Shown: positions 28,110 through 37,856 of the stretch, piece by piece
How positions within the stretch are numbered: the first letter of the stretch is position 1
Layout of the letters: every line of letters begins with the position of its first letter
From: Trichomonas tenax
Taxonomy: Eukaryota; Parabasalia; Trichomonadida; Trichomonadidae
Reading direction: 5' to 3'
DNA: 44,246 nt
Assembly: GCA_023091735.1 (NCBI GenBank)
Contig: JALKBU010000376.1
Span: 1-44,246, forward strand
Program-made: the position numbers and the translations under genes
Notes under the pieces: model-generated
Database searches by the model: none
Seen by the model: only the letters and a program-made list of their open reading frames with translations
Told to the model about the DNA's origin: nothing

Positions 28110-28354
28110 AAATTAACAGAAAATTTACAGCGTCAAATTGTCAGAAATTCGAACTGAAATCATTCCTATTCATTCCTTTTCCAATCAAAATTTCTCATAA
28201 GACACACATCTGCTGTTGAAATTTCACATAAAATGATAAAATATATTTTGATTATATTCTTATCCGAAGTCTTTAAGAAAGAGATTAATATGGAACAAAA
28301 TGAGATGATCGTTTAAGAGTACTACAGAATACTTAACAATAAAATAAAAAACAA

Positions 28355-29071
28355 TTAAACTTCTTGGTTGAAGCCTGGGAACATCGCACAAACATAATAC
28401 TTCTTTTCATCATTATAAATATCAACCCAAACAAAGCCCTGATCAAGTAATGTCTGCAAAGCAGCCTCAAAGCGTTTTTCGTTCATTCCCTTAGCTTCAG
28501 CTTGTGTGAAATATCCTTTTCCTTCAGCAAGTGCGAGTAACGCTGTTTGATCTTCATCGATATCGAACGAAGTTGTTTTCATGTATTTCCTTTTGCCGAT
28601 TTGGACAATGCAGTATCCGGATCCGAGAACTTTAAGATTTTTAAGCGCAGTTTCGATATCTTTTTCGTTCATCTTCGGTGGTTTCTTATAAGTTGCCTGA
28701 ACTTGCTTGAGAACGTCCTCGATTGGGAGAATACCACCGTTGGCCTTTTTCTGCTTCAAGCAGACGTCGATGACTTTGATTGAAAGTTCGTGATAAAAGT
28801 TGCCTACACCAAGAATGGAGGACCAAAAACCTTTGTTAGACTGTAGCGGATCAACACCGAGTTGAAGGCACATGTTGTTGAAGTTGGATCTGAACTCAGG
28901 ATCCTCCTTTAGCTGTTTTTTGTGGTTCATTGCGAAGTTCTCAAGAGCTTCCTTGAAAATTTTCATTTGCTCTTTGGCAGCCTCGTTTCTGGTATTTTCC
29001 AGGAGGTTACGCTCACGCTCGAGAGTCTCCGAGCGGTTTAAATTTTGCTGCACAGCACCCATACCACGCAT
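28355..29071 (-). CDS. SNF8: ESCRT-II subunit Vps22/SNF8 (EAP30)
   Basis: A protein of 238 residues from MRGMGAVQQN, matching SNF8/EAP30 along its whole length: AAKEQMKIFKEALENFAMNH, then DPEFRSNFNNMCLQLGVDPL, then GFWSSILGVGNFYHELSIK, followed by two winged-helix domains (LKVLGSGYCIVQIG; LLALAEGKGYFTQAEA; LLDQGFVWVD). ESCRT-II sorts ubiquitinated membrane proteins into multivesicular bodies. Human SNF8 is 258 residues and starts MHRRGVGAGAI, which supports this start. An in-frame ATG nine codons upstream (29098) would add MRIKVTNKK, but that DNA carries promoter-like GTGAC motifs. Confidence 0.93.
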   Translation of the reverse strand: MRGMGAVQQNLNRSETLERERNLLENTRNEAAKEQMKIFKEALENFAMNHKKQLKEDPEFRSNFNNMCLQLGVDPLQSNKGFWSSILGVGNFYHELSIKVIDVCLKQKKANGGILPIEDVLKQVQATYKKPPKMNEKDIETALKNLKVLGSGYCIVQIGKRKYMKTTSFDIDEDQTALLALAEGKGYFTQAEAKGMNEKRFEAALQTLLDQGFVWVDIYNDEKKYYVCAMFPGFNQEV

Positions 29072-29080
29072 TTTTTTATT

Positions 29081-29108
29081 TGTCACCTTTATTCTCATGT
29101 CACTTTTA
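29081..29108 (-). promoter_or_regulatory. Paired AAAGTGACA / AAAGGTGACA motifs before SNF8
   Basis: On the minus strand, AAAAGTGACA (29099-29108) and AAAGGTGACA (29081-29090) are spaced 18 bp apart and end 10 bp before the preferred SNF8 ATG. They also face the divergent PDI-like gene starting at 29150, where they read as the initiator-like GTCACTTTT. They probably mark a shared core promoter. Confidence 0.45.
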
Positions 29109-29149
29109 GATTATTTTCTCTTCTTTTTTTCCATCTCAAATAAAAAATT

Positions 29150-30556
29150 ATGTTTTTCGCTTTATTCGCGTTCATTTTCTCGTCTAAGAGGATATCAGGC
29201 AACTACGAGTACAACGTGGTGTATGTCAATGAAGCCAATCTCACAGAATCAATTCAAGATAAGGCTGCTTGCTTGTTAATGGTATATTCTGAGCCTGATA
29301 AAAATGCGCGTTTCTATACGATAACTGATTTCGTTAAAGCATCAAATATTTTGGGCGCGAGATGCTTTTTCGCTATAATGGATGGCGATAGAAATTACAA
29401 ATTTACAAAATCACATTCAATTAAGGGAGAAAAGGCATTTTTCTTCTTTCGATACGGAATATTAGTTACACAGTATACTGGTCCATCAATCTCCGAAGCT
29501 TTGATCGATTTTGCGATGTCCAAAACAGGAATTCCATTCACAACTTTCGATGATCTCGTTACAGCACAAGATTTCATTGAAAAACACGATAACACACTCG
29601 TTTTATACACAACTTCAATGAAAGGAAAGCTTTTCGAGTTATATAGTCAAGTGGCTTCACAGATGAGAGACAATATTTCTCTTGGTTTGTGCCCAGATGA
29701 AGAAATAACAGCAGATTTGGAGATTGAGGATATTCCTTCTTTAGTATTGTATAGAAATGCAGATCATCAAAAAATATTTTACACCGATTCTTTGGCAAAA
29801 TCCACAGTAAAAGATATAATATCGTGGGTTAATTACAACGCAAAGCCATTCTTCCATCCTTTCGATATAAATAATCAAAAATCTTACGTTGGAGGACCAC
29901 CTGTCGCATTATTCTTTACTCCAGTAGATATAGATGCAAATAAAGAAGCTATAGAATTCATTGCCCAACTTGCACCATTGTTTGGCAATGATTTATACTT
30001 TGCACAGGTTGATGCAGTCACTGGAAATAGATTCATGCAGGACATTGGCTTTAGCAGATATGCAGATCCGTGTGTTGCCATTCTCAAATATGAAACAAAG
30101 AAGCCATGGAAATATCTGTATGATGAAGAGGCTGAATGGACAATTGACGATGTTTCCAATTTCTTTGGGCAATATCTCGATGGAAAACTGAAACCACGTA
30201 CAAAGAAATCGAGACTCCCAGAAAATAACAATGGTCCAGTTTTCGAAATTAATTCGGATACATTGAATGAGACTATTCATGAAAAATCACTTCTTTTATA
30301 CTATGAACCATGGGATCATGTGTATCAAACGTTTTTACCACATTACCAGAATGTTTCACAAAAATTTAAGGAGCGCGTCAAATTTACAAAGATCAATGTT
30401 GCAGAGAACGATATATTAGCTGGGGCAAACATCAAGTTCACGCCATGCATCGTTTTATACAACAAAAACGAGAAAATCATATACAAAGGTGAGCTCTCTC
30501 AGCAAGGTTTAACGAACTTTTTGCAGGACGAGCTCGACGACTACATGGACTTGTAA
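29150..30556 (+). CDS. PDI-like multi-thioredoxin-fold protein lacking CXXC
   Basis: A 468-residue protein with a likely signal peptide (MFFALFAFIFSSKRISG) and four thioredoxin-like units in the a-b-b'-a' order of protein disulfide isomerases. Recognisable pieces are a first beta strand plus active-site position (LLMVYSEPDKNARF), IEDIPSLVLYRNADHQKIFY, and the last unit (LLLYYEPWDHVYQTFLPHY, then VKFTKINVAENDI and IKFTPCIVLYNKNEKIIYKG). Neither a nor a' has a CXXC; the cis-Pro (IPS, TPC) is kept. It should therefore lack oxidoreductase activity and may act as an ER chaperone. The C-terminus, DDYMDL, lacks a KDEL-type signal. It is divergent from SNF8. Confidence 0.78.
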   Translation: MFFALFAFIFSSKRISGNYEYNVVYVNEANLTESIQDKAACLLMVYSEPDKNARFYTITDFVKASNILGARCFFAIMDGDRNYKFTKSHSIKGEKAFFFFRYGILVTQYTGPSISEALIDFAMSKTGIPFTTFDDLVTAQDFIEKHDNTLVLYTTSMKGKLFELYSQVASQMRDNISLGLCPDEEITADLEIEDIPSLVLYRNADHQKIFYTDSLAKSTVKDIISWVNYNAKPFFHPFDINNQKSYVGGPPVALFFTPVDIDANKEAIEFIAQLAPLFGNDLYFAQVDAVTGNRFMQDIGFSRYADPCVAILKYETKKPWKYLYDEEAEWTIDDVSNFFGQYLDGKLKPRTKKSRLPENNNGPVFEINSDTLNETIHEKSLLLYYEPWDHVYQTFLPHYQNVSQKFKERVKFTKINVAENDILAGANIKFTPCIVLYNKNEKIIYKGELSQQGLTNFLQDELDDYMDL

Positions 30557-30613
30557 ACTATTTGTTATTTAGAGCATTTTTTCACACATGAAAAGGTGAC
30601 ATTGCGGCCCAAA

Positions 30614-31522
30614 ATGATCTGGTTTATGCCGCTCGTTATGGGCTATGCAATATATTTCTTGCTGTCCACGTACAGATTCAACTACCCCGCGGCAATTTCG
30701 TCTCTTCAAGTCTTAGCAATCGCATTATTTTATGACTTCATGTACAAAATGAAATATTTCAAGCTCGCGCCAAGTATATCATTACTACATCTATGACCTC
30801 TCAGTTTTCTTTATTCTACACGCGTTGTATCCCACAATTTGAATCTTTTCTTTAGTCCAATCGGATTTTACCAGTTAAGCGAACTTTTATTAATACCTAT
30901 ATGCGACTTAAACTATAGTAATTTGCTTGTTAGACTTTGCTGCTCGCTGTTATATTAGCCGGAAATATCTTTTATATTATCGGTGATGCTGGCATCAAAG
31001 TTGACGGATACATATGCATGGGTATTAGCTTCGTTTTCTATCCTATATTTTTGTATTTACTCAAGCAAATTTCAAATCAATACCACTGCTCGAAGTTTGC
31101 AGTAAAAAACGCTTGTGCTCCATACGCGCTAGTTTTTACTGTAGAAAACTGCATTTGGAATGAATTTTGCGGCCCTATTGGTTTCATTTACCATGATTAT
31201 AAGATAAGCGAAGTGTCTTTGATCTTACTTATATCTACATTTGGAATCATAATCGAAATAATGGATTTCAGAATGGAGAATAAGCCATCTTTTAATAGAG
31301 ATATATATTGTTAGTGTCATCTCTTATTAATTAAATGGCTGGAATCATTTATCCGAACAAGAACTGTATGTTTACAACATTTCATAATACTTTTCGTGCA
31401 ATTGGAATGACTGTTGGTTTATTAGGATTTACTGCTTATATTTACATCAAGCATCGAAGAGTGATTCTCAGAATTCTGAATCAGCAAATGTTGAAGTTGA
31501 TCCACTTGATGATATTCAATAA
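30614..31522 (+). pseudogene. Frameshifted SLC35-type (nucleotide-sugar/DMT) transporter
   Basis: Hydrophobic membrane-segment sequence continues across the interval but jumps frames. MIWFMPLVMGYAIYFLL to LHL (stop 30797); then YIYDLSVFFILHALYPTI (stop); then LFFSPIGFYQLSELLLIPI; then LLAVILAGNIFYIIGDAG to RDIYC (stop 31312); then MAGIIYPNK, FTTFHNTFRAIGMTVGLLGF and YIYIKHRR; then a shifted polar tail, SDSQNSESANVEVDPLDDIQ. The order, ten-helix size and final 'IGM-VGLLG-YIYIK-RR' helix fit an SLC35/TPT nucleotide-sugar transporter of the Golgi or ER. At least four shifts are needed. The coding character is otherwise well kept, so recent decay or clustered sequencing indels both fit. A TCATCTCTTATTA at 31317-31329 precedes the last piece. 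Confidence 0.6.
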
Positions 31523-31575
31523 TTTGTTTTATATTTTGTTAAATAAATCTTCTATTATTATACATTCAAACAAAT

Positions 31576-32703
31576 TTATTCAGTATCAGACATGTCGGAT
31601 GATGGCTGTGAATCTTCAGCATGAAGTCCTGTAATTCTTCTCTTGTATGGATAGTTTGGTGATTCTTCAAACAAACCAAGTGCCAATAGTTGCGAGTCTC
31701 TAATTCCTTGGCTATCTTCTTCTGATAAAGATGGCATTTGAGAGTTGATGCTTGGTGGATGTCTGTCGCTTTGGCTTAGCGGATTTGCGTGTACTGTTGT
31801 TCTTCGCCATGAATTCGTTAGTGAAGCACCACCTAGAGGTCCAGAGTGTGGCGTCAGCGTCGAATTAGGAGTACCCATCTCATAATTTTGGGATGCTTCT
31901 CCGGATGGGAACTCATCAGGCCCTGTTGCTAAGACAACTTCGAAAGATATCTGATCAGCCATCGAGCTCTTGATCACAATAGGATGACCAGGCGAGATAA
32001 GAGACATCTCAAACTTTTGGCTGAATAATGATGCGAGTTTAATTGCTATCAGGAAATCGCGCAAATCTAATTTGAGCTTTATTTTGAGGCTGTCGTCGTT
32101 GAAAACACAATCACAGCTATCTCCATGTTTAATTGTCAATGACGAAGAGAGGCAATTGTCGAAGTTTGTGCTTGATATAATCATTTGCGTCGGTCCTTCC
32201 GCTTTGGTCACTTCCATGTAAATGTTTTCATTTCCTCTGAATGCGGATTTCATTCCGTTGAAAATATCAAAGCGGCAGTTGGCAGTAACTATCGCTGTTT
32301 CAATATCGTAAAGCGCTGCAAGTAAAACAGTATCTTGAATAAATAATTCCCAACTGTGTGTAATGCCCAAACGTGTCTCAACGCAAAGGATTAGCTTTGT
32401 TATCGTAGGATCTATCGAGAATGATATACTTGTGATGTTATTAACTTTTTTAAATGCAAATACCAAACTTGAAATCGATAATTGGCATATGATCTGTTGA
32501 TCTTGAGCACTGTATTGGTAGCTGGTGAAGAATGCGGGCAGAAATTTAACAACTGGCAATGCGCTTTTTGCAGTATTAAGAGCTCTCAGGACAAAAGCCT
32601 GTCCGTCGACTTCTAGTTTTATGTCTTCACCTATTTTCTTCAGTGCTGAGAACGTTTGCTGAACGATTTTGATTTTTTTTGTATCTTTTATCAATGCTTT
32701 CAT
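31576..32703 (-). CDS. RAD9: Rad9 subunit of the 9-1-1 checkpoint clamp
   Basis: A 375-residue protein. Residues 1-262 follow the Rad9 clamp fold: an opening helix and strand (IVQQTFSALKKIGEDIKLEV), LPAFFTSYQYS, a second half beginning near SSTNFDNC, then LKLDLRDFLIAIKLASLFSQ and ISPGHPIVIKSSMADQISFE, which parallel human RAD9A. The last 110 residues are a disordered, Ser/Thr/Pro-rich tail with several SQ sites (ASQ, LSQSD, EDSQG, RDSQL, EDSQPSSD), which is where ATR/Chk1 signalling acts on other Rad9 tails. It forms a DNA-damage clamp with Hus1 and Rad1. Its ATG is 11 bp after an initiator-like site. The stop lies 54 bp from the end of the transporter remnant. Confidence 0.85.
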   Translation of the reverse strand: MKALIKDTKKIKIVQQTFSALKKIGEDIKLEVDGQAFVLRALNTAKSALPVVKFLPAFFTSYQYSAQDQQIICQLSISSLVFAFKKVNNITSISFSIDPTITKLILCVETRLGITHSWELFIQDTVLLAALYDIETAIVTANCRFDIFNGMKSAFRGNENIYMEVTKAEGPTQMIISSTNFDNCLSSSLTIKHGDSCDCVFNDDSLKIKLKLDLRDFLIAIKLASLFSQKFEMSLISPGHPIVIKSSMADQISFEVVLATGPDEFPSGEASQNYEMGTPNSTLTPHSGPLGGASLTNSWRRTTVHANPLSQSDRHPPSINSQMPSLSEEDSQGIRDSQLLALGLFEESPNYPYKRRITGLHAEDSQPSSDMSDTE

Positions 32704-32706
32704 CAG

Positions 32707-32716
32707 TAATAAATGA
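32707..32716 (-). promoter_or_regulatory. Initiator-like element TCATTTATTA upstream of RAD9
   Basis: On the minus strand this reads TCATTTATTA, a match to the trichomonad initiator, with its A (+1) at 32714, 11 bp before the RAD9 start codon. Confidence 0.6.
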
Positions 32717-32878
32717 TTGTATCTTTATAAAATGTTATAACTCAAAGAGATTATTACAGATCTTAAACTAAACTCGAAAAATAGCTTGGTAAATTTTTCT
32801 TTATGTCATGTAAACTTTAAATTATGTCAAAATATTTTTACACGACAAATTTAAAATCTGTTTGCAATTTCGTTAGAA

Positions 32879-35800
32879 ATGAGTGTGCATGAGCTGCACT
32901 CGACTCACTCTTCAATAAAAGAAGAACTTGAGGCACCGATATCGTCGTTTGGCACTAGTGAAGTGATTGCTTATCGTGGAAACACTGTTTCTCTTCAGCC
33001 AATCGAATATTATATTCAATTGACGACAAATTTTATTGAACAATATAAAAATTTCGCCGTGCTTCAACAGAGCTCGTATCATTCGTCCAAATTAGCAACA
33101 AAGTTACTCAAAACAAAAGAACAATTTCAGGTTAAAATTGATTCTGTGTTAACTTTACTCAAAAACTACTTAGATGAGTTAAAGTTCCAGAAAGAAGTGA
33201 TTCTGCAGCGAATTAATACAGAAGAACAGTATAAAAATTACAAGAAATTATTCCGCGAATTGACTGAGAAACAATCGTTTATCTGCATGAATTTAGAAAA
33301 CTCTTACACTGATCTATTGATCAACTCTACGACGCACAATTATAAAAGTGTTTTGAACGCAATCCGCTACGATATGATTCAAACACAGAGAATGTTTCAA
33401 ACAGACTTTTTGATGTCGTATATTAGGCTATTTCCGATCACAAGAAGGAACGAGATAATCACACGCGTTACAACACTATTAAGAACAGATTTGTCAATAA
33501 ATTCTGCTGCAATTCCGTCTCCAATCAAGAACAAGAAGGACATAGAGCCAGAAATGCGCAGGCTCTCTGATATAATGAAAATCAAGTTTGATTTATCTGA
33601 ATACGATGGTCAAAAATTCATTTACGAGTGCGATAAGAAGTTTTCAGAGTGTTTTTCCACACCAGAGATCAATCTCACTGAGAAACCGGCTGATTATCAA
33701 AAAATAGAAAATGATGCGATTTATCAGATTAACTATGATCGAATTAATAAAACAAAAGTTCCACAGAACGTTGAGCACTACGTCCAACTTCTTCTCGATG
33801 GCAAATCACGCGAAGTCACTGAGTTTTTCTCTTCTATGCTATCGTGTCGTCCCCTGATGAGTGACTATCCTCGCCCGCAAGCAATTTGCGTTTTGTCGCT
33901 CAGATTTGCCCGCTGCAGATGCATGATGCATTCAATATACAATAAGTGCAAGGCTTTGTTCGCTGAGAAGTCTGAATCAAAGTTTGCATTAATTATCAAA
34001 GAACTGAAGTCAATTGTCGCATATGGACTTCAAAAATCAATGTCAAACTGCGATTTTGATGCGATCTATGAGAGAGTCATTGAGCTTTACGATTCATTCC
34101 TTTCATCTAAAGTCAGCATAATGAAAGTGATGAAGAGACTTAATAAATTCTCTGGCTCATCAAAATTCATTGAAATCATGCGCCAAATCATTGACGAAGA
34201 ACCGGATTTCACAGAAAGCGTTCACACCACACTATTGCATAACTTCAAACGCCAGAGCGAGGTTGTTGAACTTGAGGCATCAATACTTGAGATAATTCTT
34301 GCTCTTCACATGCACTCTTGCTCCATTATACCGCTATGTGGTCCAGCGGGTCTTCCTGCAGAGACGTTCCAGACATCACGCGCAATAGCTGTAATTTCAT
34401 GCTTAATATCCGATCTGTTCTATGCATCAAAAGAAATTTGCGTTACGATGTCAATTCCTTCTCATTTATTTGTCTATGTACAACTCGCCATTGCACAGGA
34501 ATTGCACAGCGAACTCATGAAAGACCACATTTCTTTGTTGACGCCTTCAATAGCTGCATTATCGTCCGTCATCAATGCAGAGGGAACCGCACTTGAGCTC
34601 TTCACATCTTCTTTCCTCAACAGCTACGATCACATTGAGTCGTTTGTCGAAAGTTTCGGCGAAGAGAATCGCTTTGATGCCGCAATGAAGGCCCTCCAAG
34701 CCAGGCGCTATCTTTACAAGCTTGTCTCTCTCGTTGTCAAGCAGAGTGAGCTAGAAAGGGCCGTTGCTATGCAACTGAGCGCGATAAGGCATAAAACGCG
34801 CCTCATTGATGAGTTTCCAATTTCGCTGACACCTCAAAACATTGAAGAAAGACTCAAGCAGCTGGAAGTGGCTGTTGTCGAGCAAAGGCTTTTTGTCATC
34901 ATGCTCAGAGAGATAGCGAGATTTAATGGTTTTGAAGCTGATGCAAGATACTTGGGAACTCTGTTCAGGGCTGATGACGTTTTCTTAACAGACCAACCTG
35001 CTGAGAATGTCGTCAATCTTGCTGATGTCAGGAGGGATCTGTTTACAGAAACGCTTGACGCCAACAACTTTGAAGCCCCTCTTGATCCATATCAATCCAC
35101 TGACGCAGATGAAATGTCGAAAATTATTCGCGAAACAAGTCTTAGATCAGAACTCGGATATTTAGTGACACTGGAGCGATCTTTGATGAGCAATCTCAAT
35201 AGCCCCGATCCTTTTGACATAGAGAGGCCGAAAGGAAAGAAGCTTTACGAGAGCAAAAGGTTTAATCCATTCTTGATTCCAAGCGTCTCCGATATCATAT
35301 ATTCGGATGAATCAGATTTAGAGCTTTTAAGGAACTTTATCGCTGCGAGGCTGAGACTCCTCCACGTTGCTGTTTTCAACGGCACGTTTTCGAGGGGAAC
35401 AAGACGCACTGCTGCTTCAATAGCGGCCCGAAAAGCAATCGCGGACATGACAATATTTTCCGTCTTTAAAGTTTGCGCCGAAAACTCCGACACCGAAGCA
35501 ATTCACAGATTTGCAGACTATAACGAGCTTTCTTATGCAGCCGGAATAATCAGCCTTGTCGACGAGTGCCAGGATCTCTCAAACCACGTCGATGAAATAC
35601 CGTACTTCAAGAACGCTATGGGATATATCCTAAAGCCCAAATACACCGGCAGTTTCATTTCCCTAGAAAAATATGTTCCATGGTTCACTTTCAATTTCTG
35701 CCACCACATCGATGATGATGTCAGGCCCATTGTTTCAAATGCTGTGACATTTATAAGAGGAAAGGCCGACGATTCTGCTGCTGGTCTTCAACTCATTCAA

Positions 35801-37807
35801 GTTCCGCACTCTTCCTCTAAATTCCTTGAAGATTACATTAAGGCCACAATCGCAAAGTTTTCGTTCTTCCTTCTGCAAGCAAACAGGGACTACAGAACAA
35901 TCACTCCTGTCTCTGGTGCCTTTGATGTCACGATACAAGAATACATGAGAAGCAGAGACGACTTTTCGCACACAATAGAGAGCGAAGCAAGTCGGAGAAC
36001 TCAAAGCACAAACGATGGCTTCCGATCGACGAAATTGCTTGAAGTCATTTTAGAGAGAATGATCCCTCGTGTTGAGAACCAAGTCCTCGCTAACATGAAG
36101 GTCGAGGCTGATGAGCTCCAGGCTCTCGCGGCCGAACCATTTGCACAGCCACTCTCTACACTTAAGCCGGATGTGTACATGAAGAGGCCGCGTGCAAATC
36201 TCCGCGAGACTCCTTACATTCCATCTCCAACTGATGCGGAAAAGCAGGAGGCAGTCGAGAGCAAGTTTGCGATTGGAAAGTTCATTCGCTCCGTTTCGGA
36301 ATGTGTCGATCGAGAGCCGAAGGGCAGCAACGGAATATTCACTATTGATGCAGAAAGGATTAAATCATCCCTGTCAAGGCTCACGGCTCCACTGAACACT
36401 TTCTGCGACTTATCCGCTAAAAAGGTCGTCACAACGTGGTCATTGTACAACTCCAACATGGAGAGGGCCCTCAATAACACTATCGAAAACGAAAAGCTCG
36501 CAGAAATATTGGCGGCGACAGTAAGCAAGAGGTTCCTTAGCGAAATTGATATCTGCACGAAGGAGAACTACAGTGAAAGGTTGAACAAGCTGAACTCCCT
36601 TCGCCATACGGCGATAACATCTGACTTTGAGCGTCGTCGCGAAATCAAGGAAATTTCCGCCAAAACTCGCGAAGAGTTTGAGATACTTTACACGGATATC
36701 CTCGCTGAGCTCCAGACAAACAGATCGCGATATAAGCAAAAGAAGGATATGCAGTACAAAGTCATTCAAGAAGTCATCAAAAGAAACGGCGGTTTCGACT
36801 TTGCATCGGTCAAAATGCCGCAAGTTCTCACGAGAAACACATTCAGAGACCTCTTTATGCCGGACGGAACGCCGATTCAAATCCCGCACTACGAAGATGA
36901 GCATGAATCCGAAGGCTCGGAGCACCGCAGCAGCAGGAGGAGAGGCGGCAGTCGTCGTCTTTCAACACATGCAAACGTAGATATGGAGGACCGACTTCTC
37001 GAATCCCAAAAGGATGTCGACAAGTTAAGGGAGCTCGTCCTCAAAATGCGCATCTCAAGAACATTGCTGAGCATTGCAATTCGCAGGAAGTATGAAAGGC
37101 AGATTAAGAAAGCAGAGCAGGACAGAGTTCTCGAAAGCGCTCTCTACTGGAACTCACGCAGACAGGCCGAGCAAACGCAGAGCCAGCTCGAGCAGGAACT
37201 CTCCGAATGCTACAAAGATCTCTCCAAAGCGAGCGATGCTGTCGATGGCCTCAAGATTCAGCACGAGACACTAACGAAAGAGAACATTCAGCTCCTTCAT
37301 TGGAAGTCGATGACAATTGCTCGCCAAGACAGGGCCCACAAGGCGATGAAAGAGCTGACAACGGATCCTACTGTTCCCCTCCAATCCCTCATCTCCCGGA
37401 TTGCCGACAAGCAGATCGAGCTCGATGAACTCAAAGCAGAAACGGATTACATCGAGGAAGAGACTGAGCACACCGTCAGAGAGCCGATGAGGGAAGTTGA
37501 CAGAATCAGACAAAGAACGACATTGCTCAAAACAGAGAACACGTTTATGCTGAAGACACTCAAATCGACAGCAGCAACAGATGTCGGAACAGTTGACGAA
37601 ATAATACGCGAGAATGAGAATCTTCGTGAAGAGAATCAAAGGATCCGCGATGCGATTGCACATTGCGGTGGCTCTCCGGACGACCTCGAGCTTCGTCCAA
37701 AATCATCGAGAGTTCCGCAGCTTTCTCTCACCACAGGACGAAAGATCGTCAAGCCATCGAACGTCATCAAAAGCGCAAGACAGACCGGTGTTCTTAGGTT
37801 CAAATAG
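32879..37807 (+). CDS. Large coiled-coil protein, 1642 residues
   Basis: A very long single frame starting MSVHELHSTHSSIKEELEA. The first 1200 residues are helical with scattered conserved-looking segments (FARCRCMMHSIYNKC, RLFVIMLREIARFNGF, RLRLLHVAVFNGTFSRGTRR). Residues from about 1200 to 1630 form long coiled coils with a Ser/Arg-rich interruption (HRSSRRRGGSRRLSTH near 1346) and heptad-rich stretches (QTQSQLEQELSECYKDL, RENENLREENQRIRDAI). No signal peptide or membrane span is visible. Such a protein is likely to be a cytoskeletal or flagellar/basal-body structural component; a distant relation to CCDC162-type proteins is a guess. The frame is convergent with the ARM-like gene (49 bp between stops). 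Confidence 0.65.
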   Translation: MSVHELHSTHSSIKEELEAPISSFGTSEVIAYRGNTVSLQPIEYYIQLTTNFIEQYKNFAVLQQSSYHSSKLATKLLKTKEQFQVKIDSVLTLLKNYLDELKFQKEVILQRINTEEQYKNYKKLFRELTEKQSFICMNLENSYTDLLINSTTHNYKSVLNAIRYDMIQTQRMFQTDFLMSYIRLFPITRRNEIITRVTTLLRTDLSINSAAIPSPIKNKKDIEPEMRRLSDIMKIKFDLSEYDGQKFIYECDKKFSECFSTPEINLTEKPADYQKIENDAIYQINYDRINKTKVPQNVEHYVQLLLDGKSREVTEFFSSMLSCRPLMSDYPRPQAICVLSLRFARCRCMMHSIYNKCKALFAEKSESKFALIIKELKSIVAYGLQKSMSNCDFDAIYERVIELYDSFLSSKVSIMKVMKRLNKFSGSSKFIEIMRQIIDEEPDFTESVHTTLLHNFKRQSEVVELEASILEIILALHMHSCSIIPLCGPAGLPAETFQTSRAIAVISCLISDLFYASKEICVTMSIPSHLFVYVQLAIAQELHSELMKDHISLLTPSIAALSSVINAEGTALELFTSSFLNSYDHIESFVESFGEENRFDAAMKALQARRYLYKLVSLVVKQSELERAVAMQLSAIRHKTRLIDEFPISLTPQNIEERLKQLEVAVVEQRLFVIMLREIARFNGFEADARYLGTLFRADDVFLTDQPAENVVNLADVRRDLFTETLDANNFEAPLDPYQSTDADEMSKIIRETSLRSELGYLVTLERSLMSNLNSPDPFDIERPKGKKLYESKRFNPFLIPSVSDIIYSDESDLELLRNFIAARLRLLHVAVFNGTFSRGTRRTAASIAARKAIADMTIFSVFKVCAENSDTEAIHRFADYNELSYAAGIISLVDECQDLSNHVDEIPYFKNAMGYILKPKYTGSFISLEKYVPWFTFNFCHHIDDDVRPIVSNAVTFIRGKADDSAAGLQLIQVPHSSSKFLEDYIKATIAKFSFFLLQANRDYRTITPVSGAFDVTIQEYMRSRDDFSHTIESEASRRTQSTNDGFRSTKLLEVILERMIPRVENQVLANMKVEADELQALAAEPFAQPLSTLKPDVYMKRPRANLRETPYIPSPTDAEKQEAVESKFAIGKFIRSVSECVDREPKGSNGIFTIDAERIKSSLSRLTAPLNTFCDLSAKKVVTTWSLYNSNMERALNNTIENEKLAEILAATVSKRFLSEIDICTKENYSERLNKLNSLRHTAITSDFERRREIKEISAKTREEFEILYTDILAELQTNRSRYKQKKDMQYKVIQEVIKRNGGFDFASVKMPQVLTRNTFRDLFMPDGTPIQIPHYEDEHESEGSEHRSSRRRGGSRRLSTHANVDMEDRLLESQKDVDKLRELVLKMRISRTLLSIAIRRKYERQIKKAEQDRVLESALYWNSRRQAEQTQSQLEQELSECYKDLSKASDAVDGLKIQHETLTKENIQLLHWKSMTIARQDRAHKAMKELTTDPTVPLQSLISRIADKQIELDELKAETDYIEEETEHTVREPMREVDRIRQRTTLLKTENTFMLKTLKSTAATDVGTVDEIIRENENLREENQRIRDAIAHCGGSPDDLELRPKSSRVPQLSLTTGRKIVKPSNVIKSARQTGVLRFK

Positions 37808-37856
37808 ATTATTTTTTGTTTGTTAAATATATACATGTTTTTATTTTAGCAATTTT

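Noticed and set aside
31335..31634. 99-residue membrane protein as an independent gene
   Set aside because: Its sequence fits the last helix of the transporter remnant, and the tail that makes sense lies in a shifted frame ending at 31522. The initiator-like site before it may be chance.
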